Positions 36,001 through 46,112 of a stretch of 64,000 nt of DNA are shown here, one piece after another; positions within the stretch are counted from its first letter, which is position 1; each line of letters starts with the position of its first letter. The stretch comes from Plasmodium relictum (lineage: Eukaryota > Apicomplexa > Aconoidasida > Haemosporida > Plasmodiidae): assembly GCF_900005765.1 (NCBI RefSeq), contig NC_041682.1, positions 474,420 to 538,419 of the forward strand, written 5' to 3'. Position numbers and translations under genes: made by a program. Under the pieces are notes generated by a model. The model made no database searches, was not told the origin of the DNA, and worked only from the letters and a program-made list of their open reading frames with translations.

Positions 36001-39000
36001 TTCCTGAAAAGTCACAACCATAAAAGTCCTTATTGGTTGTATTTTTTGAAATTTTTATAACGATAGTACCTTTTCTCCCTTTTTTGTTACCAATAATAGT
36101 TTCTGAATTATCACAATTTAATTTGAGAGTTACGTCATTTTCAACAATTAATGGTGAAACAAAAGAAAAATTCCCTTTTTCAGCGAATGTCCTATTTTTA
36201 TCAAGTATAATTATTCCTGGTAATATATCTTCCATTTTTATTTTTTTATTGTAATTCGATAGTTCATCATCGAACTTATTTGGAATATATTTCATTTTTT
36301 CGTATTTCTTGATTTCTTCCTCTTCGCTTTCTTCTAAATCTTCAAAATGATCAAGTGAATCTTCTCTTGGTTCTTTGCCACGTGCCTTTTTATCACTTTT
36401 AACATTTTTAGGGCATTTAATTTCTATCATATTTAAGTTATCTTCTAATTCTAAAAAGCAAGAATGAATAATTAATAATTCATTGTATGGATCTAAGGAA
36501 CTTTCTTTTTTAGTAAAATCACAAATATGTTTTTTTCTTACAATGTCACTGGATTTTTTATTAGCATATTCTTTTCCAATTAAAAAATCGGGTTCATAAG
36601 TATGATCAATCGTTTTTATTTCAGATACTCCTATATTGGAAACATTTAATTCTATATTTATTTTATTTTCTTTTATGAGAGTTTCTTCTTCCTTTGTATT
36701 ACAATAGCAAAATAAATTTACGTAACCCAGAAAACTTTGAGGAATTTTTAAATAAGATATTCCTTTATCATTAGAGAAACTTTTAAAATTTTTATCATAT
36801 TCTGTTATTCTGATTGGTACATCTGATTTATCATAAGTTTCTAGAAAGCATTCTGGAGGGGTTAAAAATAGTTTTTTTTCAGCAGGGCAAGCTATACCAA
36901 TATATTCTATTTCTCCATCACTTTTGATTACACAATCTTCTCCTGAACCCACTTTTATACTTTTTTTTAAATAGGTATTTTCAGGGTTATTTTTATAGAA
37001 ATAGCAACCTTCTACTATACTACCAGATGACCTCAAATAAACAGTCATTATTCCAATGTTTCCTAAGTTTCCATTTTTCTTTGTTTGATTATTTATGCAC
37101 GCAAATTCTATCGTTTGGTTTCTTTTTAAGTATGGAGGTATTTGAAAAATGAAAAACCCATTTTCTATATTGTTTTCAAGTCCTAAATATTTTTCATATA
37201 ACTTATTTCCTTGTTGCAAATGATCTACATCAAGAGAATCGGAAGCATCTCCTTTTTCTTCTACATCAGTTATTTTCATATTGATAATATTTTTAACTAG
37301 AACACCAGGAATAATTTTATTGATATCAACAACATCTAATGCATTTTTATCTATTACATGTAATGGTGCATTTTTTGGTAAATGAGTTAAATTGGAATAG
37401 ATATTTCTTTTTTTTAAATATATATTTATATCTTCAGCATCTTTTTCTCCTTTCATAATTGACAATTCAGATATTTTTTTTTCATTTTCTTCGTCAACTA
37501 GACTAATAGGACAGTTTAGAGCTACATATTCTAACGGTTTAGGGTGAATAACACAAACATAACTTTTAGGCTTTTTATTTTTGGGTTCTAAAACAGATTC
37601 ATTGTTTACAAAATCGCATAGATGGGTTTTTTCAGGATTTTTAATTAATGATTTGTGGCTAATTGTATCATATATATTATAATCATATAATTCATCATGA
37701 TTTACATATTTCACAAAAATTTTTTTTATTATTTTTTGTTCATTAGATTTATCTACACAATGACATTCAAATTCATAAGACTTGGATATATGATTATGAA
37801 ACGCTGCTAAAGCAAAGTTTTTTTGTTTTATCGAATAAATAACAAGATTTTTTCCAGATTTATCTTTTAATTTATAAATTTTTCCTGATTGATATACTTC
37901 CGAAAAACAATTATCTGGTTTTTTAATGGATCCTTCTGGGCATTTAAAACCGAATGCTGTATTTGCACTAGTGATTATATTGCAAGAATCTCCTTCATAG
38001 TAACTATTTAAAAAGCTGTAGTTACGAGAATTCGTAAAATCACAAAAAGATGCGTTTTTTTTTTGTATATTTGTTCTTAAATGTAGCAAAATACTTGCTT
38101 TTTGAAATTTACTTTTTCCATGAGGTATGCTACATTCAATAACTAAAGGATAAGGACCATGATCAATATATGATGTCATAAAAAATTTAGATTTAGGGAA
38201 TTTTTTTTCTATATCCGTTATATCTATATCTTTTGTAAATAAAGTAATGTCACTAAATTTATTAATTGGATAAGTATCATTTAAATATCGAATAGTAGTA
38301 AATGGTTCTACATTCAGAACTTTTGATTTTTTTGTCATTTCACAATTATATACAAAAAGTGTGAATTCACTAATAGTTCTTTCACATACTTGCACATTGT
38401 ATCCAGCTTTATATTCAAAATTGCAAATTTTATAAGGAGCACCATTATAATATTGATATTCATTCTTATCATCTTCTAAAAAATACATTTCTTTTAAGGT
38501 TGTTGTATCTCCCTTTCCAAAGGTAACTTTTTTTTTTTTTTTTTTATATGTAAATGAACAAGAAAAATTTATTTCTTCTTCTGAAAATTCTTCAAGTAAG
38601 AAAAAAAATCTTAATTTTATATTTTTTCTATCTAAATTTAAGCATTTTATAAATTCAAAAGCAACATGCAAATGAACTCTCTTGTCATCTTCATAAACGG
38701 TTCTAAAACAATCAAAAGGATCTAATTCAGCATCTTCTAATTTTAATCCAAGTATTCTATTATGATAACTGCGAAAAGTGTAATCATTTATATCATCTTG
38801 AACTATTTTTTCAAATATATCCTTATCTTTCTCATCAGTACTAACACCTAATATTTTTCGGGTATTTCTAGGTATACGTATTCTAACTTTTATTAAATCT
38901 TCAAATGTATATGTTTCATTTATTTCATTATTTGAACATGTAATCATAATATCTATTAGTTGAAGTGAAAATGGTGGTATCATAAACTCAATAACTCCTC

Positions 39001-39715
39001 TCGATAATACATTTTTCAAACCCCAATTTCCTTCATCTTGAAAAAATGGAATTGGGTAAATATCTTCTGTTGAAGTCACCTTGTTATTCTCTTCAAGAAA
39101 ATGATGAAACGCATCACTAGGTCTGGTAATAATATGAGAGTAAGTTAGAGATGGCTTAAAACAAATAATAACTACCCTATGAAACTTTTCTGATGTATCT
39201 ACTACAATTTCGTTATTGTTATTTTTTCTTTTATTATTTCCAGTAAAATATTCATGTAAATTTACAACAGTTTCATTTCTCTCTCCTGATTTGACATAGG
39301 GTTTTAAATCAACATTTTCTTCAGAAATTGATAACTTCCTGGTATTAGTAGCGTAACGAGTAGTTGCTAGATAAAAACTTTTTTCTGATAATATATCTTT
39401 TTTATGATAATAATCATTATTTTTTATTTTTTTTAAATCTCCAAATATATAAGAATATATATCACATATATATTTATTTATGTACAGTGATAAATATGGT
39501 ATATATTCATATAATTTATTATTTATACTACTATTTCTTATTATATTATTATTGTAATTGTCATTTTCTGAAAAAGATTTAAATCCATTAACTTCATTAT
39601 TGTGTTTATAAAAAATATTTTTTTTTAATAAATTTATTATATTATCATAATTTAAAAATATAAGAATAAAAATTCCATAAATATAGAAATAATATATTAT
39701 TTTTTTTTTATGCAT
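33014..39715 (-). CDS. P230p: P230 paralog P230p, 6-cysteine family
   Basis: Single exon, 2233 aa. The N-terminus has a hydrophobic leader (YYFYIYGIFILIFL) and an Asn-rich segment. I count about twelve 6-cysteine domains in six A/B pairs. Clear openings are KICNF (about residue 433), SFCDF, HLCDF, EGCYF, HICDF, YGCDF, YICDF, LGCDF and HGCDF. Three domains are degenerate: the first A domain has no CDF-type opening, the first B domain reads ILGVSTDEKD where GCDF is expected, and the sixth A domain opens YDFSSG without its Cys. The sixth A domain also carries a long Glu-rich insertion (about 1838-1872). There is no C-terminal GPI signal. P230p is known from other species as a sexual-stage (male) relative of P230. 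It is shorter than P. falciparum P230p. A run of 18 A in the coding strand (38528-38545) encodes poly-Lys. Confidence 0.95.
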   Translation of the reverse strand: MHKKKIIYYFYIYGIFILIFLNYDNIINLLKKNIFYKHNNEVNGFKSFSENDNYNNNIIRNSSINNKLYEYIPYLSLYINKYICDIYSYIFGDLKKIKNNDYYHKKDILSEKSFYLATTRYATNTRKLSISEENVDLKPYVKSGERNETVVNLHEYFTGNNKRKNNNNEIVVDTSEKFHRVVIICFKPSLTYSHIITRPSDAFHHFLEENNKVTSTEDIYPIPFFQDEGNWGLKNVLSRGVIEFMIPPFSLQLIDIMITCSNNEINETYTFEDLIKVRIRIPRNTRKILGVSTDEKDKDIFEKIVQDDINDYTFRSYHNRILGLKLEDAELDPFDCFRTVYEDDKRVHLHVAFEFIKCLNLDRKNIKLRFFFLLEEFSEEEINFSCSFTYKKKKKKVTFGKGDTTTLKEMYFLEDDKNEYQYYNGAPYKICNFEYKAGYNVQVCERTISEFTLFVYNCEMTKKSKVLNVEPFTTIRYLNDTYPINKFSDITLFTKDIDITDIEKKFPKSKFFMTSYIDHGPYPLVIECSIPHGKSKFQKASILLHLRTNIQKKNASFCDFTNSRNYSFLNSYYEGDSCNIITSANTAFGFKCPEGSIKKPDNCFSEVYQSGKIYKLKDKSGKNLVIYSIKQKNFALAAFHNHISKSYEFECHCVDKSNEQKIIKKIFVKYVNHDELYDYNIYDTISHKSLIKNPEKTHLCDFVNNESVLEPKNKKPKSYVCVIHPKPLEYVALNCPISLVDEENEKKISELSIMKGEKDAEDINIYLKKRNIYSNLTHLPKNAPLHVIDKNALDVVDINKIIPGVLVKNIINMKITDVEEKGDASDSLDVDHLQQGNKLYEKYLGLENNIENGFFIFQIPPYLKRNQTIEFACINNQTKKNGNLGNIGIMTVYLRSSGSIVEGCYFYKNNPENTYLKKSIKVGSGEDCVIKSDGEIEYIGIACPAEKKLFLTPPECFLETYDKSDVPIRITEYDKNFKSFSNDKGISYLKIPQSFLGYVNLFCYCNTKEEETLIKENKINIELNVSNIGVSEIKTIDHTYEPDFLIGKEYANKKSSDIVRKKHICDFTKKESSLDPYNELLIIHSCFLELEDNLNMIEIKCPKNVKSDKKARGKEPREDSLDHFEDLEESEEEEIKKYEKMKYIPNKFDDELSNYNKKIKMEDILPGIIILDKNRTFAEKGNFSFVSPLIVENDVTLKLNCDNSETIIGNKKGRKGTIVIKISKNTTNKDFYGCDFSGNSKKTFYYSSVYDLKKKSETCEIDLKENMIVSLNCPYGKINPNNCFRNVYIKSNMEEEVKEKIENIFNEVKIVNANHLTNNSPTFLIISKITKQELNFYCTCEHYESKNIGTLLVKNKENLIFSKKYDETKTVFIEVSPYYFKDTYICDFTEHNYSISLNKEVDITNILKKYMNDILLYQHDEFLHFSLNLKLRKESMKKKYINYLKRKIEELEKKPYNEREYADNIIIYRCNIDLSSFDQLIVKCPSKNIDDSQNYLYNIAYSSNLGLNENTMLKGLSNTLYGTLLINKSHNTSFFEKGELEIIISPYADSSKAINFSCENVQKDGTGKIGSASIFIKKNDNKILGCDFIDVSNESNDSFYHESSESRRNKNNSFEFEIELVEGKSIYCNIEAIENDIVGFSCPYNFITSPQNCFETVQKEGLDKELEIHKLEQLVKGVRILNNEIYKYNFTPSYIILPKKIKKSLTIFCTCNSVKQIKTGIIQLNIIGDDLNNWFKKEITHNIYAFEKKDYFYDFSSGPLNISSENVLSLSPSILSSYDSSSINKDHYEETKIGTEKINNLRKSQKVKFPYNLSSYKRNTSEYNNILHGVPVTAQDRDPDEEEKEEEEEEDEEEEDEEEEVEEDEEEEEEENVLNPLRTKHVFEISVAASEFSKIKIICPLRNSLYYRQSKISPENFFEYVYVLESETTKRKKKRLENDELLTEIVEGSTEMKDEENRLREAIMEKEEKKVVYDDFGNKIIISIKSEKPKATVEDIDKLNENEELPDTKKDVLIMKNIHEVISFVTYKREISEKKYIGTLNVSPLLLNEATFFVSCDNSLTLNESKRGKTGIVKIHIKPNYLKMHGCDFVGDYSSHFYFSGKWENLPNNYICEIKVEDDTLIGLACPSHTTMHPSDCFENVIKDDEIYKKDVLIESKNTFLFKKSDRPILSFIHIKRVISNYFTCKCYDNVNGEYKELSMKILYEPYVMGTPKVNLEKPNIQYKDIDLSLLNE

Positions 39716-40877
39716 TTTTTTTTTCTTATTTTGTTTTATTTTATCTTTTTATTTAATTTGTTTACATTAAGTAGAAAATATAAATTTCTATATTAATCTA
39801 CATACATGCATATATATATATATAATTTCTTATTTTAACATTCTTTTATGCATATATGTGTATATATTTTTAAGATATTGTATTTTATTTTTATTTACTA
39901 GATAATAATATTACTTTTATTTTTATTCTTTTAGTATTTTAGCTTGTTCTAATATTACTTTTATTATTATTCATAATTGTCTAATTCTCATAATCATTTC
40001 TTTTTACTTTTTACATTAGCTAAAGTGTTTTTTTTTTTTTTTATATTATTTAAGTAATTATTTAAATTTTTATTTCTTATAGGTAAGATTATTTTATGTA
40101 TTCTAAGTAATCTAAATGAAATATTTAGCAATTTTTCTTTTCAAGTTTTATATACGAAATAATTTTTCTAATTATAAAAAAAAAAAAAGTTATAATATAT
40201 ATAGTTATGAAATACTTAGTTATAAAAATAAAAAAAAAAAGTAATTATTAAATAATACATATTTTCTTGTCTTTTCTCCATTTTTTTTTTTTTATATCCT
40301 ACTTATTATATATATAATTTTTTTAATTTTTTAGTAGTGCAATATATTATATATAGATGTGTATTTATATTCAAAATATTTTTACCTTCTAAATATTATT
40401 TATTGATAGCTAGACAAAATAAAAAAAAAAAAAATTATATTATATTTTTTCTAATTACCTTTTATGTTTATTATTTTTTAAAATAAAAGGTTTATATGAA
40501 CTTTATTTTTTATAGTATTATTATTGGAAATTGTCTCAATTATTATTATTAATAAAATTAAATTGTATGTTTTTTTCTTTTTAATTTATTATCCTAAATA
40601 GATTTAGAAAATTATTAATATAATTCTAGGATCATGATAAAACAATATAAATATATATATCAAATTGATATAAAATACAAAGTTTTTCAATTTTTTTTTT
40701 TTTCTTAATAAAAAATAGGGCTTTAGAATAAAAGCATAAGTCATTATAAATAGACAAAAAAAAAAAAAAAAAAAATAGTGTAAAAAAAATATATGTAATA
40801 ATTGTTAATATATTTATTTAAAAAATATTATATTTTAAGAAAAAATAAATAGATAGGAATAAGTGTATTTATTTTAA
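39716..40877. other. P230p upstream region
   Basis: 1.16 kb of A/T-rich DNA between P230p and the EMC10-like gene, both on the minus strand. It must contain the P230p promoter. By eye I find no GTAC core here, in contrast to the P230 upstream region. No exon is seen. Confidence 0.55.
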
Positions 40878-41516
40878 TTAGGTATTATTTGTTTGTGGAA
40901 TATTTTCAGTTAAATGTTTAGATACAGATAAAGATATAAAAAATATAAGAATAACATACCAATATTTACGTAAAAAGGATTTTGGTTGGTTTTTTTCTTT
41001 TTCATTCTCATTTTCTTTAGCTTTTGTTGTTATATTTTTTTCTTCTGTCAAATTATTTATATCAATAGGTACAGAAATTGATAGAACCTTTATAGCAAAC
41101 ATTCCTGAGAATACTTTAGTATTTTGATATTCTTCATATGTCTTGTAATTTATTATAAATGGTAAATAATTATTATCTAATCCAATTAAAAGTATAAAAT
41201 TTTCAATATTATGTATTCTACTTTTATCAACGTAAGTTTGTATGCATTTTTGTTTTTCCACATTATAGCATAATTGAAATAAAACGTAATCGAATTGTCC
41301 TTTTAATTTTTCAATAAATTTTTTCCTTTCTTCTAAATAAGAATTAGAAGTATCATAAATTTCATTTTTATTTAAAATAAAATATCCAATATTATCCCAT
41401 TTTTTATTATCTAAAAAATAATAATTTATTTGATAATTTAATTCAATTATATTTTTATTGCAAAATACAGGAACCAAAAATATATAAAATATATAAAATA
41501 TTGTTTTTTCTTTCAT
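40878..41516 (-). CDS. EMC10: EMC10-like subunit of the ER membrane protein complex
   Basis: Single exon, 212 aa from the first ATG (the longer frame starts at TTG, 41546). A signal peptide is clear (TIFYIFYIFLVPVFCNK). A luminal beta-rich region of about 130 residues has two Cys in LCYNVEKQKCIQ. A Lys/Glu/Asn linker follows, then one membrane segment near the C-terminus, QPKSFLRKYWYVILIFFISL. The linker-plus-helix pattern matches the EMC10 end, where a QKSFFxKYW motif leads into the helix, and the luminal layout agrees. EMC10 sits in the luminal part of the EMC, which inserts tail-anchored and multi-pass membrane proteins into the ER. The name rests on a short motif and on architecture, so it is probable rather than certain. 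Confidence 0.7.
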   Translation of the reverse strand: MKEKTIFYIFYIFLVPVFCNKNIIELNYQINYYFLDNKKWDNIGYFILNKNEIYDTSNSYLEERKKFIEKLKGQFDYVLFQLCYNVEKQKCIQTYVDKSRIHNIENFILLIGLDNNYLPFIINYKTYEEYQNTKVFSGMFAIKVLSISVPIDINNLTEEKNITTKAKENENEKEKNQPKSFLRKYWYVILIFFISLSVSKHLTENIPQTNNT

Positions 41517-41881
41517 TTTTTTTAAATAATTTAAAACTATTAACAATTCTTGAGAATAATGGCAAGTAAATTAAAAATCATATATATTTTCTTATCTCAT
41601 TTTCTATATAAAATAATATATATGAGAAAAAAAAAAAAAAAAAAAAAAAATTATAAAATTTACAAATGTGGTTCATACAAAATTGTATTGTAAAAAAAAA
41701 AAAAAATGTAAGTATAATATCTATTAAATATACTATATATATAAATAAAAAATTTTTAATTCTTAATTTTTTTAAATATATATTTAAAAATGCTTTAAAG
41801 ATAGTATTAAAGTATCTAAGGATACTTCATAGAAAAAATATAGTTTTTTATATAAATTTTGTATTTTTTTTTTTTTTTAAT
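41517..41881. other. Divergent promoter region, EMC10-like (-) and RPA43-like (+)
   Basis: A compact 365-base gap between genes read outward. It holds a long A tract at about 41629-41650, another at 41692-41705, and a T tract right before the RPA43-like ATG. An open frame continues upstream of that ATG to 41666, but it has no ATG. Confidence 0.55.
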
Positions 41882-43147
41882 ATGGCTCAAAATCCCTGGT
41901 ATATTAAAAAATCAAAAGTATTAAGAACTAGTAAATTGGAAAATTTTATTAACAAGTTCAATGAAGGTCATATAAAAAAATAAGCAAACATAAGTATATT
42001 AGAATTTTATATATATTATAATTTTTCAATGCTACATATTCTTTCTTTCTTTTTTTTTAAGATTATGATCATTTAATGCATATTCCTAAATTTAAATATA
42101 TAAAAAACACATTAGGAGTAATTTTTGAGAATCCTGGATTAATTATTAATAAAAAAACTTTTAATATAGTAAGAATAAGGTATGGTTTTTTTTTTTTTTT
42201 TTTTTTTTTATAAAAATTAGTATTACGTATCATTTATATGTATATTATTTTATAATTTATTAATAGTTGTGTAGCTCAATTGCAACCAAAATACTTAAAT
42301 AACGTAAAGGATGGATTAAGCATTTATTTATCAAAATTTATGTTAAAGTAATTTAAAAAAAAAAAAATATATGTATGTATATATATATATATATATATAC
42401 ACGTTTTTCCTTTAAAAAAAAATATATATATAGAGTAAACCATGATGTTGAAGGATTTAGTTTATGTTTTAACAATATCAAGTTAAAGGAAAAAGAACCA
42501 AAAATTATTAATAGTGATCCATCAAATATGTTTTTAAAAATCAGTTTTAAACTTTTAATTTTAGTTTTAAAAGAAAATCATATAATAAGTAAATAAAATA
42601 TGCATATAATTTTATTTATAAAATATTATTTTGAATATTATTTACAGAATTTTTTAAATATATATTCCTGTAATATTAATCTTCAGCTTCATATAATATA
42701 AATAAAATATAATTTAATAATAATTTTTTAGAGGCTAAAATAAATAAAATAGAGCCAACAAAAATTCATTTAGATATATTTGGAATTATTGAAGCAATAC
42801 TTATTGAGGAAATTTTTAAAGATTTTTGTTATGATTCAAATAATGTAATTAGGAATTTTCCTTTTTTTTTTATGAAATTCTTTAATTTTATTGATACTCT
42901 TACCGTTTTGCATTATTTTTTAAATATAATTTATATTTTCATTTTATAGAATACTTTTATTAAAGAGAATAATGTATATTCTTTAAATGATATTATAAAT
43001 TTTACTATAAAAAGGTAAGAAAAGGAAAAAAAAATTAATATTTCTCTTTGCACATACCTATTTTCTGTTTTAAAATTTATTTTTTTTTTTTATAGAATTA
43101 CCTATTCTGACAGTGGTTCAAATGTTAAACTAATTGGATATTTTTAA
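41882..43147 (+). CDS. RNA polymerase I subunit RPA43-like (RPB7 family), 7 exons
   Basis: Exons: 41882..41966, 42062..42179, 42267..42347, 42434..42588, 42732..42844, 42950..43014, 43096..43147; all phases close, 222 aa. The joined protein follows the RPA43 pattern. An N-terminal RPB7-like domain contains LQPKYLNNVKDGLSIYLSKF, then HDVEGFSLCFNNIKL, where the family has a Leu-Arg-Tyr ... Gly-Val ... Tyr-Asp-Asn-Ile-Lys segment. A C-terminal OB-fold-like half follows, with KINKIEPTKIHLDIFGIIEAILIEEIF and a DIINFTIKRI strand ending in LIGYF. RPA43 pairs with RPA14 in the Pol I stalk and binds RRN3 to start rRNA transcription. It lacks the acidic C-terminal tail of yeast and human RPA43. Exon 1 uses an odd donor (GTCATA). 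RPB7 or the Pol III homolog RPC8 are less good fits. Confidence 0.7.
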
Positions 43148-43375
43148 AAAAAAAAAAAAAAAAAAAGAAAAAGCAAATTACTGCATATGTTTTTAATTTA
43201 TATAAGTGTATACATCTATATATTTTGAATTTATATTTTTTGATATGAGTATATATTGTTTGTTTAATAATTTACATATTTATTTTAATTAAAAAATACA
43301 ATAAAATAAAACAAAAATAATTATAAATATTAGCTTTTCTATAAATTAAGTTCCAATAAAAAAAAAAAAATAATT

Positions 43376-44587
43376 TTATTTTAATTCTTCAGATATTTTT
43401 TCAATGCTTTTTTTTGTTTGATCATGTAAACTTTGTATGTAATTTTTTTGTTTAAAATATATATCTTTTCCAATTTTATTTTTAATTTTTTCTAGTTTAT
43501 CCATCATTTGTTTTCTAACATTTCTTAAGGTTAATTTGGAATCCTCTATTTTGCTTTTTATTTTAGTTCTAATTTCATTTTTTAAGCTTTCAGATATGGG
43601 AGGTATTATAGCAAAAACTGATTTATCTTTTATGTAAAATTTTAATTCATTGTATTGTTTTACAAAATGTTGATAAATAAAATTAACAAAATAAGGGTCA
43701 TATGGAGTTATAGTAAATAAATTTTCTTTTTTTTTAATGTGACATATATGTTTTATTATATAAATTCGTTCATTTATTTTTACTTTTTCATTTTCAAACA
43801 TAACATTGGAAACATTATTTAGATTAAATCTATATGATTCTTTTCTTATATAATTATAAACATTATTCATTTTATCTAAACACATTTTATTTAGATTGCC
43901 AATATCTTCTTCAGTAATTTCTTCCTCTTTTTCTTCCCCTTCTTCTTCTTCTTCATCGTTGTTATTTTCATCTTCATTCTGCTCTTCTTCACCATTTTCA
44001 TCTAAATGATTATTCTCTTCTTCATTATCTTCATCATCTTCATCTTCATCTTCTTTTATATCATCTCTAATACTTTTTTTAATTTGATAATTTTTTAATG
44101 AAAATGAATCATTTCCTCTAATTTGGTTATCTATCACTATTTTATCGTTTGAGGCTTTTTTTTTTTTTTTTTCTTTCGGTTTTATTTCATTTGCTTTACT
44201 AATATCTTCATTTTCTAATGTATTTTGTTCTTTATTGTTTAAAACTTGTTTTTTTAGAATTTCTTCTATCTTATCATGTTTTTTTTTTTTCTTCTGTAAA
44301 TATATAAGATATGTATTTTTTTTAGTTTTTATACCACTGGGTTCTTTGTTATATATTATTTCTTTGAAGTTATTTAAAATATTCTTATTATATGTATTAT
44401 ACAAATTTAAAAAACATGAAGAATATTTATTTTTATTAATTAAAAATATATTATATTTAAAATTTTTTTTTATGCCTATGCAGTTATAAATGACTATAAT
44501 TTTATTAAGAAATAAAATTAGAAAAAAATAAAATAATATTATTTTTCTAATTTTTTTTTCATTTTGGGTTATCATTTTAAGTAACAT
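43376..44587 (-). CDS. RRF: Ribosome recycling factor, apicoplast
   Basis: Single exon, 403 aa, about twice the length of bacterial RRF. The N-terminus is a bipartite leader: hydrophobic IILFYFFLILFLNKIIVI, then a Lys/Asn-rich transit region. A low-complexity linker follows (about 100-225), ending in a strongly acidic stretch. The RRF domain fills the last 180 residues: a three-helix-bundle part with KMCLDKMNNVYNYIRKES, a middle domain, and a C-terminal part with FAIIPPISESLKNEI and LTLRNVRKQMMDKLEK, where the family carries the R-N-x-R helix. With EF-G it splits the post-termination ribosome of the organelle. It ends 228 bases from the RPA43-like gene, tail to tail. An A-rich tract in the linker codes poly-Lys. 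Confidence 0.92.
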   Translation of the reverse strand: MLLKMITQNEKKIRKIILFYFFLILFLNKIIVIYNCIGIKKNFKYNIFLINKNKYSSCFLNLYNTYNKNILNNFKEIIYNKEPSGIKTKKNTYLIYLQKKKKKHDKIEEILKKQVLNNKEQNTLENEDISKANEIKPKEKKKKKASNDKIVIDNQIRGNDSFSLKNYQIKKSIRDDIKEDEDEDDEDNEEENNHLDENGEEEQNEDENNNDEEEEEGEEKEEEITEEDIGNLNKMCLDKMNNVYNYIRKESYRFNLNNVSNVMFENEKVKINERIYIIKHICHIKKKENLFTITPYDPYFVNFIYQHFVKQYNELKFYIKDKSVFAIIPPISESLKNEIRTKIKSKIEDSKLTLRNVRKQMMDKLEKIKNKIGKDIYFKQKNYIQSLHDQTKKSIEKISEELK

Positions 44588-46112
44588 TAACAGGTATGTT
44601 TTTTAATACATATATATATATATGTATTTTTTTTTTTTTTTTTCTATTAATACTCTATGAGAAATAAAATAAATCTTTTTATTTTTTTAAGAATTAACAT
44701 ACTACATAAAAAATTTACCTTTCTAAATTATTATTTTGATAACAAGTTAAAAGCATTATTAATAATTTTTTCATCTTAAAAAATTAAAAGAATTTCAAAC
44801 AAAAGAAAACATTTATTTCTTTATACGAAAAAATAATTACAAAGAAATAAACTTATAGACAATAATTCTTTACATTTGTTACAGATGCAACAATAATTTT
44901 TTTTAAAATGCCTTTTTTCTTTTTTTTATAAGTAGCACAAAATATTTTGTTAATATAATATGATCGAAAAAAAAGTACTAAGTATAAATATACTTTTAAT
45001 TTATTAAAATAAAATTATTAATTTAAATTTTTGTTGAAAAATAAAATAATAATTTTATGAAATTTTGAGCTTTAGTAAATTTAAAGAATACAATTTATTA
45101 AAAAATTAAACTTTTTTTTTAAATAAATTTTATTAAATGATAAAATTAAAATTTCGTAGAATATAATGAGATTAAAAATAAAGTATTTTTGAATATACAA
45201 AAAGAAAGTACAAAATTAAATTTATATATATACAAGTTGTGCATTTTTGAGAAAAAATAAAAAATATAAATATAACAATTTAACATTATTAAAAAATATT
45301 TAATTTATATAATTCACAGAGAAAAAATATAATTAATTAAACATATAAAAAATAACTAGAGAAATATTTTATTTTTCTTAAATCTTTTCTTTTAATATTA
45401 AAAGGTTAAATATTAATAAATTTTCTTAAATAATTGTATATAGCGTCTTTTTAGTTTAACAATTTATTTTTTCCTTATATTTTTTTTAATCTTTTTTATT
45501 GTCAAAAAAAGGAAAAAACATAAATAAGTAAATATTAAAAAGTAGTATGAAAAAAATTCAGTGCTTTTAACTGTATATTTTACAATATTAATTAAACACA
45601 GCATCTTATGTTTTTAAATATCACTTTTTTATTTAATTAAAATCCTGTTAGAATTCCAAATAATTAAAATATCAACGAAAATTTTATTTTTATATTTATT
45701 AGTTCTATTTTCATGTTTTGGTTAATGTACACAATACATTTTTTTTTTATTTCAATTAATTGTTTTATATTTAAATATTGAATTCAATGATTTTTGTGTT
45801 TTTTAAAAAGAAAAAATAGATATTTTTGTTGCAGCTCATTGCATACAAAGTGTATGATAATTTTGAAATGTTTTAATTTAAAAAAAAAAAAAAAAAACGA
45901 ATTATAAAATTTATAATCTTCTTTATAATTTAATTTCTATATAGACAATATTTTTAAAATTCTTTATAAAAAAATAATTACAATTTTTTTTATAATAATA
46001 ATGTCTTAATTTTTTTATAACATTTTGTCTTCAAAAATTTATATTTTTTAATTTTATACATTTAATAAAATGGAGAATATAAGATTTATAAATTTTATTT
46101 TTTAGGAATATT
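44588..46112. other. 1.5 kb intergenic region between RRF and ACP
   Basis: Both neighbours are on the minus strand, so this holds the RRF promoter and the ACP 3' flank. The sequence is A/T-rich, with a long A tract at 45879-45897. No coding exon or RNA gene is recognised. Confidence 0.55.
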
